Both the position numbers and the translations under genes were made by a program. Below are positions 8,181-16,511 of a stretch of DNA of 64,000 bases, piece by piece (position 1 is the first letter of the stretch; each line of letters begins with the position of its first letter). This stretch comes from WTFY01 sp965205275. Lineage in GTDB: Bacteria; Pseudomonadota; Gammaproteobacteria; UBA4575. The notes beneath the pieces are model-generated. The model did not search any database, was not told the origin of the DNA, and saw only the letters and a list, made by a program, of their open reading frames with translations. Location: positions 806,001 through 870,000 of the forward strand of contig OZ242168.1 in the NCBI GenBank assembly GCA_965205275.1, read 5' to 3'.

Positions 8181-9314
8181 ATGCATCGCAATTGGGCACA
8201 TGAATTCCCGCATCGACCGGGACTTGTACATTTAAACCATGCTGGCGTTGCACCCTGGCCTGAACGTACTGCGAAGGCTGTAGCTGCATTCGCCAGTGAA
8301 AACGCCCGTCACGGCACTGAAAACATTTCAAAGTGGAAAAAGACAGAATCCGGGTTACGCCATGCATGCCAGCAGCTCATTCATGCAGAAAGTGTCGACG
8401 ATATAGCCTTGATCAAAAACACGTCCGAAGGGCTTTCCATGGTGGCATACGGGATTCCTTGGAAGAAACACGAAAATATCGTGTTTGCACAGCAGGAATT
8501 CCCTTCCAACCGGGTTCTCTGGCAATCGCTGCAGATGCGCTTTGGGGTTGAAGCAAGATGCATCGATTTATACCAGACCCCTGTCCCTGAGGATGCACTA
8601 TTCAGACACGTGGATAAAAATACGCGCCTGATCTCGGTAAGCGCTGTCCAGTATGACACGGGCCTGCATATGAACCTTGCCAGAATCAGCGAATTTTGCC
8701 AGACCCGGGGAATTCTGCTTTGCATTGATGCCATACAGATGCTCGGGGCGATGCCCTTTGACTTGACCCGGACTCCCGCAGATTTCGTCATTGCGGACAG
8801 TCACAAGTGGCTGCTGGGCCCGGAAGGGATTGGCCTGTTTTACTGCAACCCCGAAGTACGTGATCAGTTACGCCTCAATCAGTTTGGGTGGCACATGCTG
8901 AAAAATACAGACAATTACGAGGCCCTGGAGTGGCAGCCCGCAGCGGATGCACGGCGCTTTGAATGCGGCAGCCTGAATCATCTGGGTATTCATGCCATGT
9001 ATGCGAGCCTGTGCCTGCTGCTTGAAATTCAAATTGGAAATATACATGAGATAATATCTTCAAATATCTCTTATCTATATGAAAAATGTAGAAAAAATAG
9101 CTTGAAGGTGGTCAGCAATATGGAGCAGCCCAGGCGTTCCGGCATCTTCACCCTGCAGCGTCCTGAAGTGGACAATTACAAACTGTTCAGGTTTCTGCTG
9201 GACTCGGGGGTGCTGTGTGCGTACCGATGCGCGGGCATCCGGTTTTCGCCGCACTTTTATACGTGCCAGAACGATATCGATCAGGCGCTTGAACTGACCT
9301 GCGAATATGTATAA
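8181..9314 (+). CDS. Class V aminotransferase fold PLP enzyme
   Basis: A 377-residue protein of the aminotransferase class V/cysteine desulfurase superfamily. It has the N-terminal LNHAGVAPWP segment, a phosphate-binding NTSEGLSMVA loop, CIDAIQMLGAMPFDL, and the PLP lysine in DSHKWLLGPEG (Lys209). No clear desulfurase active-site Cys loop is visible, and the exact substrate cannot be assigned. It could be a selenocysteine lyase-like or isopenicillin N epimerase-like member. It precedes the thiolase gene by 38 bases on the same strand and may share its transcript. Confidence 0.85.
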   Translation: MHRNWAHEFPHRPGLVHLNHAGVAPWPERTAKAVAAFASENARHGTENISKWKKTESGLRHACQQLIHAESVDDIALIKNTSEGLSMVAYGIPWKKHENIVFAQQEFPSNRVLWQSLQMRFGVEARCIDLYQTPVPEDALFRHVDKNTRLISVSAVQYDTGLHMNLARISEFCQTRGILLCIDAIQMLGAMPFDLTRTPADFVIADSHKWLLGPEGIGLFYCNPEVRDQLRLNQFGWHMLKNTDNYEALEWQPAADARRFECGSLNHLGIHAMYASLCLLLEIQIGNIHEIISSNISYLYEKCRKNSLKVVSNMEQPRRSGIFTLQRPEVDNYKLFRFLLDSGVLCAYRCAGIRFSPHFYTCQNDIDQALELTCEYV

Positions 9315-9352
9315 TCCGTTTTTCCCTTGAATAACCTTCCGGCACGCACCCC

Positions 9353-10639
9353 ATGACCCAGCCTGCAGTATATATAATCGACGGCAGTCGATCGCCATTT
9401 CTCAAGGCACGGGGACGACCGGGTCCCTTTCAGGCATCTGACCTGGCGGTGGCCTCAGCCTTGCCCCTGCTCATGCGCCAGCCCTTTTACCCAAAAGAGC
9501 TGGATGAAGTCATTGTAGGTGCAGTGGCACCCGGCGCTGATGAGGCCAACATTGCACGTATTATTGCACTGCGCCTGGGTTGTGGCCATAAGGTGCCTGC
9601 CTGGACCGTGCAACGCAACTGCGCTTCAGGTATGCAGGCAATTGATTCTGCTTTCGCTGACCTGCTGCTTGGACGTTCGGAGCTGGTCCTGGCAGGGGGA
9701 GCCGAGGCCATGAGTCATTCACCGGTGCTGTACAACCGTCACATGGTGAACTGGCTGGCGGACATGAACCGCTCAAAATCCGTATGGCAAAAAATCCAGA
9801 CACTCATAAACCTCAGGCCCGGATTTTTCGCACCGGTTGTTGCACTGTTGAAGGGCCTGACCGACCCTGTCGTCGGATTATCCATGGGACAGACCGCCGA
9901 GAATCTGGTGCATCGATTCAGAATCTCCAGGGCCGAAATGGACCGTTATGCCGCAACAAGCCATCAGCGTCTGATGCATGCGCAAACAAGCGGTTACCTG
10001 GAGGAAATCGAGACAGTTTATGACAGCCAGGGGGCATTCTATGATCAGGATGACGGGGTAAGACCGGACTCAAGTATAGAAAAGCTGGCCCGCCTGCGGC
10101 CTGCATTTGACAGGGAGTTTGGCAATGTTACGGCCGGCAACAGCGCACAGATCACAGACGGTGCCGCCTGGGTGATCCTGGCAAGTGAGGCTGCGGTCAA
10201 AAAACACAACCTGTCGCCTGTTGGGCGCATCCTGGCCTCTGGCTGGGCAGCACTGGACCCGGCGCAGATGGGGCTTGGTCCGGTGCACGCCACCGCTGCA
10301 ATGCTGTCGAGAGAAAACCTGGGCGTTGCGGACATTGACTACTGGGAAATCAATGAAGCCTTTGCCGCACAGGTACTCGCCTGTCTGGCGGCGTTCAAGG
10401 ACGATGGGTATTGCCAAACCGAGTTGGGTCTGGACAAGGCTTTTGGCGAGATTCCTCATGAACGGCTTAATGTAGACGGAGGTGCAATCAGCATCGGTCA
10501 TCCCGTAGGCGCCAGCGGTACAAGAATTGTGCTCCATCTTCTGAAAGTGCTGCAGCGCAATCATGCAAGGCTGGGGGTAGCGACGCTTTGTATCGGGGGC
10601 GGACAGGGTGGCGCGATGTTGGTAGAAAACCTTCAGTAA
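9353..10639 (+). CDS. Acetyl-CoA C-acyltransferase (FadI/FadA-like thiolase)
   Basis: A 428-residue thiolase that cleaves 3-ketoacyl-CoA in beta-oxidation. The acylated Cys is at residue 90 in the motif NCASGMQAID. The C-terminal catalytic elements are GGAISIGHPVGASGTR (His) and TLCIGGGQGGAML (Cys). The gene is followed, 10 bases later, by a FadJ/FadB-like multifunctional protein. Thiolase first, then the multifunctional subunit, is the fadI-fadJ order, so FadI is the closer call, but symbols are left open. Confidence 0.92.
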   Translation: MTQPAVYIIDGSRSPFLKARGRPGPFQASDLAVASALPLLMRQPFYPKELDEVIVGAVAPGADEANIARIIALRLGCGHKVPAWTVQRNCASGMQAIDSAFADLLLGRSELVLAGGAEAMSHSPVLYNRHMVNWLADMNRSKSVWQKIQTLINLRPGFFAPVVALLKGLTDPVVGLSMGQTAENLVHRFRISRAEMDRYAATSHQRLMHAQTSGYLEEIETVYDSQGAFYDQDDGVRPDSSIEKLARLRPAFDREFGNVTAGNSAQITDGAAWVILASEAAVKKHNLSPVGRILASGWAALDPAQMGLGPVHATAAMLSRENLGVADIDYWEINEAFAAQVLACLAAFKDDGYCQTELGLDKAFGEIPHERLNVDGGAISIGHPVGASGTRIVLHLLKVLQRNHARLGVATLCIGGGQGGAMLVENLQ

Positions 10640-10649
10640 GGTGAATTTC

Positions 10650-12701
10650 ATGTCTAATCAATATCTGAACTGGACCGTTGCTCACAACAGCAGCGATGTG
10701 GTCTGGCTGAGGCTGGACGTAGCAGGCAGCCGTACCAACATCCTGTCTGAGCCGGTTCTCGGTGAACTTCGACAGATCCTGGAGCGGCTGGCAAAAGAGA
10801 CCCCTTCAGGGGTCGCTGTGATTTCCGGTAAAAGCAAGGGATTCATTGCAGGGGCCGATATAAAAGAGTTTGCTGAAATCACCAGTACACAGCAGGCGCT
10901 GGGGAAAATCCGGACAGGCCAGTGCATTATGAACCAGCTTGATCAACTGACCTGCCCCACCATCGCGGTTATCAATGGATTCTGTTTCGGTGGCGGCCTG
11001 GAGCTTGCACTGGCCTGTGATTATCGGATCGCACAGGATGATCCGGATACACATTTTTCTTTTCCGGAAGTAAAACTGGGCATTCATCCGGGGTACGGAG
11101 GAACCGTCCGGGTCCTGCGTTACGTAAATCCGCTCATTGCGATGGACCTAATGCTGACAGGGCGCAGCATCAATGCGAGGCGTGCCAAAAAAATCGGTTT
11201 GATCGATCATATTGTACCGGAGCGGCAGCTGGAAAATGCAGCACACCAGCTTCTTTTGAAGCCACCTTTGAAACACCGGGCACCGAGACTTGCAAAACTG
11301 CTCAACAGTCGCCCTGCCCGTTCGCTTATCGCAACCCAGATGCGCAAGCGAATCTCCAGGAAAGCACTGCCCGAACATTATCCTGCACCGTATGCCCTAG
11401 TCCGCCACTGGTCCGAACATTACGGCATAGAAGAAAAAATGATGCAACACGAAGCAGATTCTGTTGCAAAACTCAGTGTGAGCAGCGCATCAAAAAACCT
11501 GGTACGCACTTTTATGCTGTCCAAAAAACTCAAGGGGCTTGCCAACCGTGAATCCGCCCCGGTAAGTCACGTGCATGTAATCGGCGCAGGCGTTATGGGT
11601 GGTGATATTGCGGCATGGTGTGTACACAAGGGTTTAACCGTTACCCTGCAGGACATCCGGGCAGAAAGTCTGGCCCAGGCCAGGAAGCGTGCCGGGCAGT
11701 ACTTTAACAAGCAGCTTAAAAACCGGTTATTGGTCAAAAGCGCGATGGACCGCTACATTCCCGATATGCAGGGCAATGGACTTGGCAAGGCCGACGTCAT
11801 CATCGAAGCTGTGTTCGAAAACAAGGAAGCCAAACAGGCACTGTATGCCTCGATCGAGCCCAGAATAAAAAAAGAGGCCCTGCTGGCTACCAACACGTCC
11901 AGTATCGAGATTGAAAAACTTTGTGATGCCCTTGCAGATCCTGCCCGTCTGGTAGGCATACATTTTTTCAATCCAGTTACGAAGATGCCGTTGATTGAAA
12001 TTGTCAATGGCGCCCGGACGGCCCCGGAAGTTTTGCAACGTGCAATCAATTTTACCCGGCAGATTGACAAGCTTCCGTTACCTGTAAAAAGTGCTCCGGG
12101 ATTCCTGGTCAACCGAATCTTGACACCCTATCTGGTGGAGGCCGGTCTGCTCAGGGAGGCTGGCACTTCAACGGCTGAAATTGATCAGGCTGCGGTAAGA
12201 TTTGGTATGCCCATGGGACCTTTGGAGCTTGTCGATACTGTAGGACTGGATATCGGTCTGCATGTTGCCGAGTGCCTGGACCTCGCATACGGATTTGGTG
12301 TCCCGGAATTGTTTAGAACCCTGGTTCAAAGCGGGAATCTGGGCAGAAAATCCGGACAAGGGTTTTATACGTGGAAACAGGGCAAAAAGGTTCCCGGTAC
12401 ACGCAGGCCATCAGCCAGTCATGCTGAATCCATACAGGACCGCCTGGTGTTAAGGTTTATAAACGAAGCCGTTGCCTGCCTTCGCGAAAAGATCGTTGCA
12501 GACAAGGATTTTCTCGACGCAGGGATTATTTTCGGTACAGGGTTTGCCCCATTCCGGGGAGGCCCGATGCAGTATATTGACTCAAAGAGAGCCGCCACAT
12601 TGCTTGAGACGCTAGGCTCGTTGCAAAAACAGTTTGGAGACCGATTCCAACCGGACCCTGGCTGGCAGGGCCTGAACTCTGGGTCCGGGTCTGAAAGCTG
12701 A
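10650..12701 (+). CDS. fadJ: Fatty-acid oxidation multifunctional protein (enoyl-CoA hydratase / 3-hydroxyacyl-CoA dehydrogenase)
   Basis: A 683-residue two-part enzyme. The N-terminal crotonase domain (about residues 1-195) has GADIKEF, GFCFGGGLELALACD with Glu118, and FPEVKLGIHPGYGG with Glu140, the two catalytic glutamates. The NAD-binding 3-hydroxyacyl-CoA dehydrogenase domain begins near residue 307 (VHVIGAGVMGGDIAAW), followed by its C-terminal helical domains. The ATG at 10650 with AAGGTG upstream is preferred over the GTG at 10641. It forms a unit with the preceding thiolase. The FadJ symbol rests on gene order; FadB cannot be excluded. Confidence 0.9.
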   Translation: MSNQYLNWTVAHNSSDVVWLRLDVAGSRTNILSEPVLGELRQILERLAKETPSGVAVISGKSKGFIAGADIKEFAEITSTQQALGKIRTGQCIMNQLDQLTCPTIAVINGFCFGGGLELALACDYRIAQDDPDTHFSFPEVKLGIHPGYGGTVRVLRYVNPLIAMDLMLTGRSINARRAKKIGLIDHIVPERQLENAAHQLLLKPPLKHRAPRLAKLLNSRPARSLIATQMRKRISRKALPEHYPAPYALVRHWSEHYGIEEKMMQHEADSVAKLSVSSASKNLVRTFMLSKKLKGLANRESAPVSHVHVIGAGVMGGDIAAWCVHKGLTVTLQDIRAESLAQARKRAGQYFNKQLKNRLLVKSAMDRYIPDMQGNGLGKADVIIEAVFENKEAKQALYASIEPRIKKEALLATNTSSIEIEKLCDALADPARLVGIHFFNPVTKMPLIEIVNGARTAPEVLQRAINFTRQIDKLPLPVKSAPGFLVNRILTPYLVEAGLLREAGTSTAEIDQAAVRFGMPMGPLELVDTVGLDIGLHVAECLDLAYGFGVPELFRTLVQSGNLGRKSGQGFYTWKQGKKVPGTRRPSASHAESIQDRLVLRFINEAVACLREKIVADKDFLDAGIIFGTGFAPFRGGPMQYIDSKRAATLLETLGSLQKQFGDRFQPDPGWQGLNSGSGSES

Positions 12702-12722
12702 TACGCCAGCTCAGGTCATGTA

Positions 12723-12983
12723 TTAACGTCGACCCTTGTCTGTACGCGGACGCGCCTCATTCACTCTGACATTGCGCCCCTGCACATTGGTTTCATTCAA
12801 TGCATTGATTGCACTTTCACCATGGGCCTTGTCTGGCATCTCAATAAAGCCGAATCCCTTGGATCGGCCAGATTCCCTGTCCATGATGATACTCGCACTC
12901 GATACTTCGCCGTGAGCGGCAAACAACTCGCGCAACTCATCTTCAGAGATGGTGTAAGGTAAATTACCAATATAAATATTCAT
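12723..12983 (-). CDS. Small RNA-recognition-motif (RRM) RNA-binding protein
   Basis: An 86-residue single RRM protein. RNP2 (IYIGNL, residues 3-8) and RNP1 (KGFGFIEM, near residue 43) are intact, and the tail is basic (ARPRTDKGRR). Such small RRM proteins occur in proteobacteria and cyanobacteria, often linked to cold or stress, but targets are generally unknown. A good ribosome binding site (TAGGAGAAAG) precedes the ATG. It is convergent with the fatty-acid oxidation gene and is followed upstream by an unusually long non-coding region. Confidence 0.95.
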   Translation of the reverse strand: MNIYIGNLPYTISEDELRELFAAHGEVSSASIIMDRESGRSKGFGFIEMPDKAHGESAINALNETNVQGRNVRVNEARPRTDKGRR

Positions 12984-13667
12984 TCTTTCTCCTAAACATG
13001 TGTGCTGTGAGTAATAACACCATCAAAAAACCAGCACACGAGTTAATTGATGATGATCAGATATTGTCCGGCTGAGCAGGCCTGCTTATACAACTCGCAT
13101 GACTAACTAAAATACAAAAACTCTGGGGAACAATAGATCAAGGAAATTTCTTTAGATACGGATACGAATACGAACAGGATAAATGAGGCTCGATATTACA
13201 TCAAACCTGCAGCATGACCTTCATAGAAACCGGAACCCACACATAAAAATTATTCTATACGCCTGTATTAACTACAGGTAAAAAACTGATTACTCATTCC
13301 ATAATGCACGAAAAACCTGGAAGTGTCCATACATTTACAAAACAACATTTACAAAACTGTAAGCATTTTCCAACAAGAGATCAACCTGAAGCGGCAGGTT
13401 TTGGGATCATTCGAGGATGATCGTGAACCTATATACTCCCAACGACTCCAGAGTCCGGACGAGGTACCTGGGCTTTTCTGGCAGGCAACGTTCCCCTGGA
13501 CTTCGAAGTCTCTTCCCGAAAAAAACCCATGACTGGGTTGAAGCTTCCCTTCGACCACTCAGGTACGTACACCGGGGCAAGACCGACAAGGGGGTTATTC
13601 TCGAACATGACATTCAGAAGCTGGCACTGGTTGCAGTACGCTGCGGGAAAGTCTGGTGGATACCTTA
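12984..13667. other. Long intergenic region upstream of the RRM gene
   Basis: A 684-base stretch. The half next to the RRM gene is A+T-rich and could carry a long 5' untranslated leader. A short imperfect repeat of gatacg/aatacg lies around 13154-13172. The distal part (about 13323-13660) is open in several overlapping frames on both strands, none with a recognisable domain or convincing ribosome binding site. I do not call a gene here. Confidence 0.5.
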
Positions 13668-14165
13668 CTACTTGATCATGGAAAAAATAATAGAAGGTAC
13701 CAATGGCTCACCGGGCGGCCGAATCGCTTCAATACACATTTCTGCCTCTGGGTTATTGGCCGACATCATTACTTCCAAAACATCACCCGCTGCCAGTGGG
13801 ACGATTCCCTGCGATATAATGACGTCCTTCGCCATGCTGCCAGCATCCTGACATAGCTGTACATTGGAATTAGCTATATCACCCCCATTTACACGCAGCC
13901 ATAGATCAAAACAACCATAGGGTCCCCCACTTTCGCGCCCAACCTGGGGCGCGGCAACGATTAGATAGGGTGCCGCCTCACTGACAGTGATTTTGTTATC
14001 TGTCATGGTAATACCATTGGCTGCATCCGTTATGTCTATTCTAACTACCTCGGGTGCCGTACCCGGGCACTGGGTAATGGTTGAGGATGCCTGCAAATAC
14101 TGGTCAGCCTGCGCTATGCTCACGGAGGTCAAAAACACAAACACTGCAAAAATGAACTTCTTCAT
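13668..14165 (-). CDS. Secreted protein, possible C1q/TNF-like jelly-roll
   Basis: A 165-residue exported protein with a clean signal peptide ending at AQA (residue 20). The mature part contains four cysteines (TQCPG, YGCFD, VQLCQD, EMCIE), enough for two disulfides. The order of elements, with ITVSEAAPYLIVAAPQVG, then WLRVNGGDI, then VPLAAGDVLEVMM and a final PSIIFSMIK, resembles the beta-strand pattern of C1q/TNF-like trimeric domains. That resemblance is my reading, not a database result. No neighbour suggests a role. The gene is real by its signal peptide and coherent domain. Confidence 0.7.
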   Translation of the reverse strand: MKKFIFAVFVFLTSVSIAQADQYLQASSTITQCPGTAPEVVRIDITDAANGITMTDNKITVSEAAPYLIVAAPQVGRESGGPYGCFDLWLRVNGGDIANSNVQLCQDAGSMAKDVIISQGIVPLAAGDVLEVMMSANNPEAEMCIEAIRPPGEPLVPSIIFSMIK

Positions 14166-14447
14166 AACCTTGGGTCCTCTCTAATTCTTGTCATCCCAAT
14201 GTGGAAAACAACACAAAGCCATGGCGGAGGCCATATAGACAATTTTTAGTTCGGCCATGCCTCAACACCTTGAGCCTGATCATCACGCCCAATGCGTTCG
14301 ACAAATTCGTGAGCGATCCATAGCTTGACTGTCACCGCCAAATACATGCTTGTTCCGCTTGTCTTCTAATAGTAGAGCAAGTACGACGCGATCTGCAAGA
14401 CCCGTGTTGCTAACCTAGATTTACAAAACTGTAATACTTTGCGTACA

Positions 14448-14999
14448 TTACAATTTACAATGCAGTTGTTCCCAGTTTCCACTGAGCGGGTGCTGCCTCC
14501 AACTGTACGTGTCCTCATCTACACGCACCCAGTAAGGCTGGCCCACTGTGCGCCACGGGTCGAATACCAGGCCCTGTTCCCAAGTGGAATCTGCCGCATG
14601 AATCACCAGGCTGCTATGCTCCAGCAGCGCATGGCCATGCCGGGCCACGATCCAGTCAGACTGGACCGAACTGGAATCAATGACCTGCAGCCTTGTGCGT
14701 AAATCGGCCACCCAGTGACAACATAATCCGCGTTTTCGCAGACCCAGATGTACCAGTAAATTATGAAACCGTGGCGGGCGAGCCATATCATATTCACGTG
14801 CAAGTTCATCGGTTGCCTGCAGCAAAAGTTTTGCAACCCGCGTCGCCTCGTCTCTGTCAATAAATCCCGAAAGGCCTGCAATTGCAGTATCAAGACTTTC
14901 CGGCTGGCCGGTATCTGGAGGGGCCAAAGATGAATGACTGCATGCTGCAAGGCCCACCATCCATACCATGCAGACCATACATCTGGACAGGTTTGCCAT
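14448..14999 (-). CDS. Lipoprotein of unknown function with possible Cys-His-Asp triad
   Basis: The open frame extends to 15413, but the upstream part overlaps lpd. The ATG at 14999 gives a 183-residue lipoprotein with lipobox LAAC (Cys20). The mature protein has GLCCHW at residues 91-96, EHSSLVI at 127-133 and VFDPWR at 145-150. The spacing and order Cys93/94, His128, Asp147 recall transglutaminase/papain-like folds. Whether it is an enzyme is inference. It lies downstream of lpd on the same strand, with an 82-base gap, and could be the last gene of the sucA-sucB-lpd transcript. Confidence 0.75.
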   Translation of the reverse strand: MANLSRCMVCMVWMVGLAACSHSSLAPPDTGQPESLDTAIAGLSGFIDRDEATRVAKLLLQATDELAREYDMARPPRFHNLLVHLGLRKRGLCCHWVADLRTRLQVIDSSSVQSDWIVARHGHALLEHSSLVIHAADSTWEQGLVFDPWRTVGQPYWVRVDEDTYSWRQHPLSGNWEQLHCKL

Positions 15000-15081
15000 G
15001 CCGGAAAAACAAGCAGGGATATAACGCTGACTCAAGAAGCACACAGGCCGATAACCGTATCCCGGACTAAACCGTTTCAGT

Positions 15082-16497
15082 CTAGAAATGAATGGCGCGG
15101 CCGTCCACGGCCAGTGCGGCTTCGTGCATACCCTCGGCCAGACTCGGGTGGGCATGCACCATGCGTGCAAGGTCCTCTGTACAGAGTTCCGATTCCATGG
15201 CCACAACCGCTTCACTGACAAGCTCCGAAGCGTTCGGACCCAGAATATGAACCCCCAGAATCCGATCGGTCTGCTTGTCCCCGATGATTTTAAACAGGCC
15301 CTCTGCATTGCCCATTGCATGCGCACGACCCAGCGCCATGAATGGAAACACGCCGGTACGGTATTTGATTCCGGCTTCCTTGCATTGTTTTTCTGTTCTG
15401 CCTGCCCAGGCAATTTCAGGCCATGTGTAGATCACCCACGGAATAGCCTCGTAATTTACATGCGCATACTGGCCCGCAAGCTGTTCGGCAAGTGCCATGC
15501 CTTCCTCAGAACCCTTATGCGCCAGCATGGCGCCACCAATCACATCCCCGATTGCATAGATATTTTCAACAGATGTCTGCCAGCGGGAATCGACCTCAAT
15601 AAAACCTCTTTGGTCGGTTTTGATTTTCAAGGCATCCAGATTCAGGCCCTCAGTATTTGCCTTGCGCCCAACCGCTACAATGAGTTTGCTCACCTCCAGT
15701 GACTGCTCCGCACCATTCAGACTGTACTTCACCAGCGTTTTGTCATCCTGTACCCGCACATCCTGAACCATGCAGTTCAGACGTATATCAAGCCCCTGCT
15801 TGCCTAAAATCTTGAGTGCCTCCTTGCTAACGGCCTGATCAGCCATAGGCAGAAATTCCGGCAGCGCTTCCAGAATAATCACCTCTGAACCCAGGCGACT
15901 CCACACGCTGCCCATCTCCAGTCCAATGACCCCGGCTCCAATAATCCCTAAACTCCCTGGAACCTCCTGCAGACCTAATGCACCCGTTGAATCAACAATG
16001 CAGTCCCCATCTACCCGGGCACTTGGTATATCAACGGGTTTTGACCCACTGGCAATTACCGTATGTGTGCCCTGAATTTCCCGAGACGAACCATCGATAA
16101 GGTCCACACGAATCTGTTGCGGAGCCAGAAATCCGGCAGTACCGGCTAACACGTCGACCTTGTTTTTCCTGAGCAGGCTCGCTACCCCACCCGTCAGGCT
16201 CTGGACGACTTTATCCTTGCGCTTTTGCATGGCGGTCACGTCCACCTCAAGACCGGAGACTTTCAGCCCGTGTGCACTTGCATGTTCATGAATAAACTGA
16301 ACATGGTGTGTTGAGTCGAGCAATGCCTTGGACGGGATACAGCCTGCATTCAGACAGGTGCCACCCAGCGTTGATTTACCTTTTGCATTGACCCATTCGT
16401 CAATGCATGCCACTTTGAACCCCAGTTGTGCACAGCGAATCGCACAAACATAGCCGGCAGGCCCTGCGCCAATAACAATCACGTCGTACGGTTGCAT
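15082..16497 (-). CDS. lpdA: Dihydrolipoyl dehydrogenase (E3)
   Basis: A 471-residue FAD flavoprotein that reoxidises lipoamide of the 2-oxoglutarate dehydrogenase complex. The N-terminal FAD motif is VIGAGPAGYVCA. The redox disulfide lies in GGTCLNAGCIPSKALL (Cys48, Cys53), and the C-terminal active base in HAHPSLAEGMHEA. A second nucleotide-binding motif (IIGAGVIGLEMGSVW) binds NAD. It follows sucB by 14 bases, so sucA-sucB-lpd is one operon. Confidence 0.97.
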   Translation of the reverse strand: MQPYDVIVIGAGPAGYVCAIRCAQLGFKVACIDEWVNAKGKSTLGGTCLNAGCIPSKALLDSTHHVQFIHEHASAHGLKVSGLEVDVTAMQKRKDKVVQSLTGGVASLLRKNKVDVLAGTAGFLAPQQIRVDLIDGSSREIQGTHTVIASGSKPVDIPSARVDGDCIVDSTGALGLQEVPGSLGIIGAGVIGLEMGSVWSRLGSEVIILEALPEFLPMADQAVSKEALKILGKQGLDIRLNCMVQDVRVQDDKTLVKYSLNGAEQSLEVSKLIVAVGRKANTEGLNLDALKIKTDQRGFIEVDSRWQTSVENIYAIGDVIGGAMLAHKGSEEGMALAEQLAGQYAHVNYEAIPWVIYTWPEIAWAGRTEKQCKEAGIKYRTGVFPFMALGRAHAMGNAEGLFKIIGDKQTDRILGVHILGPNASELVSEAVVAMESELCTEDLARMVHAHPSLAEGMHEAALAVDGRAIHF

Positions 16498-16511
16498 GCG
16501 AAATTCTTCAG

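Noticed and set aside
13417..13851. 144-residue plus-strand frame
   Set aside because: Its second half is antisense to the signal-peptide protein at 13668-14165, and the rest shows no domain or ribosome binding site.
15000..15413. N-terminal extension of the lipoprotein frame
   Set aside because: It overlaps lpd, and the LAAC lipobox fits only a start at 14999.
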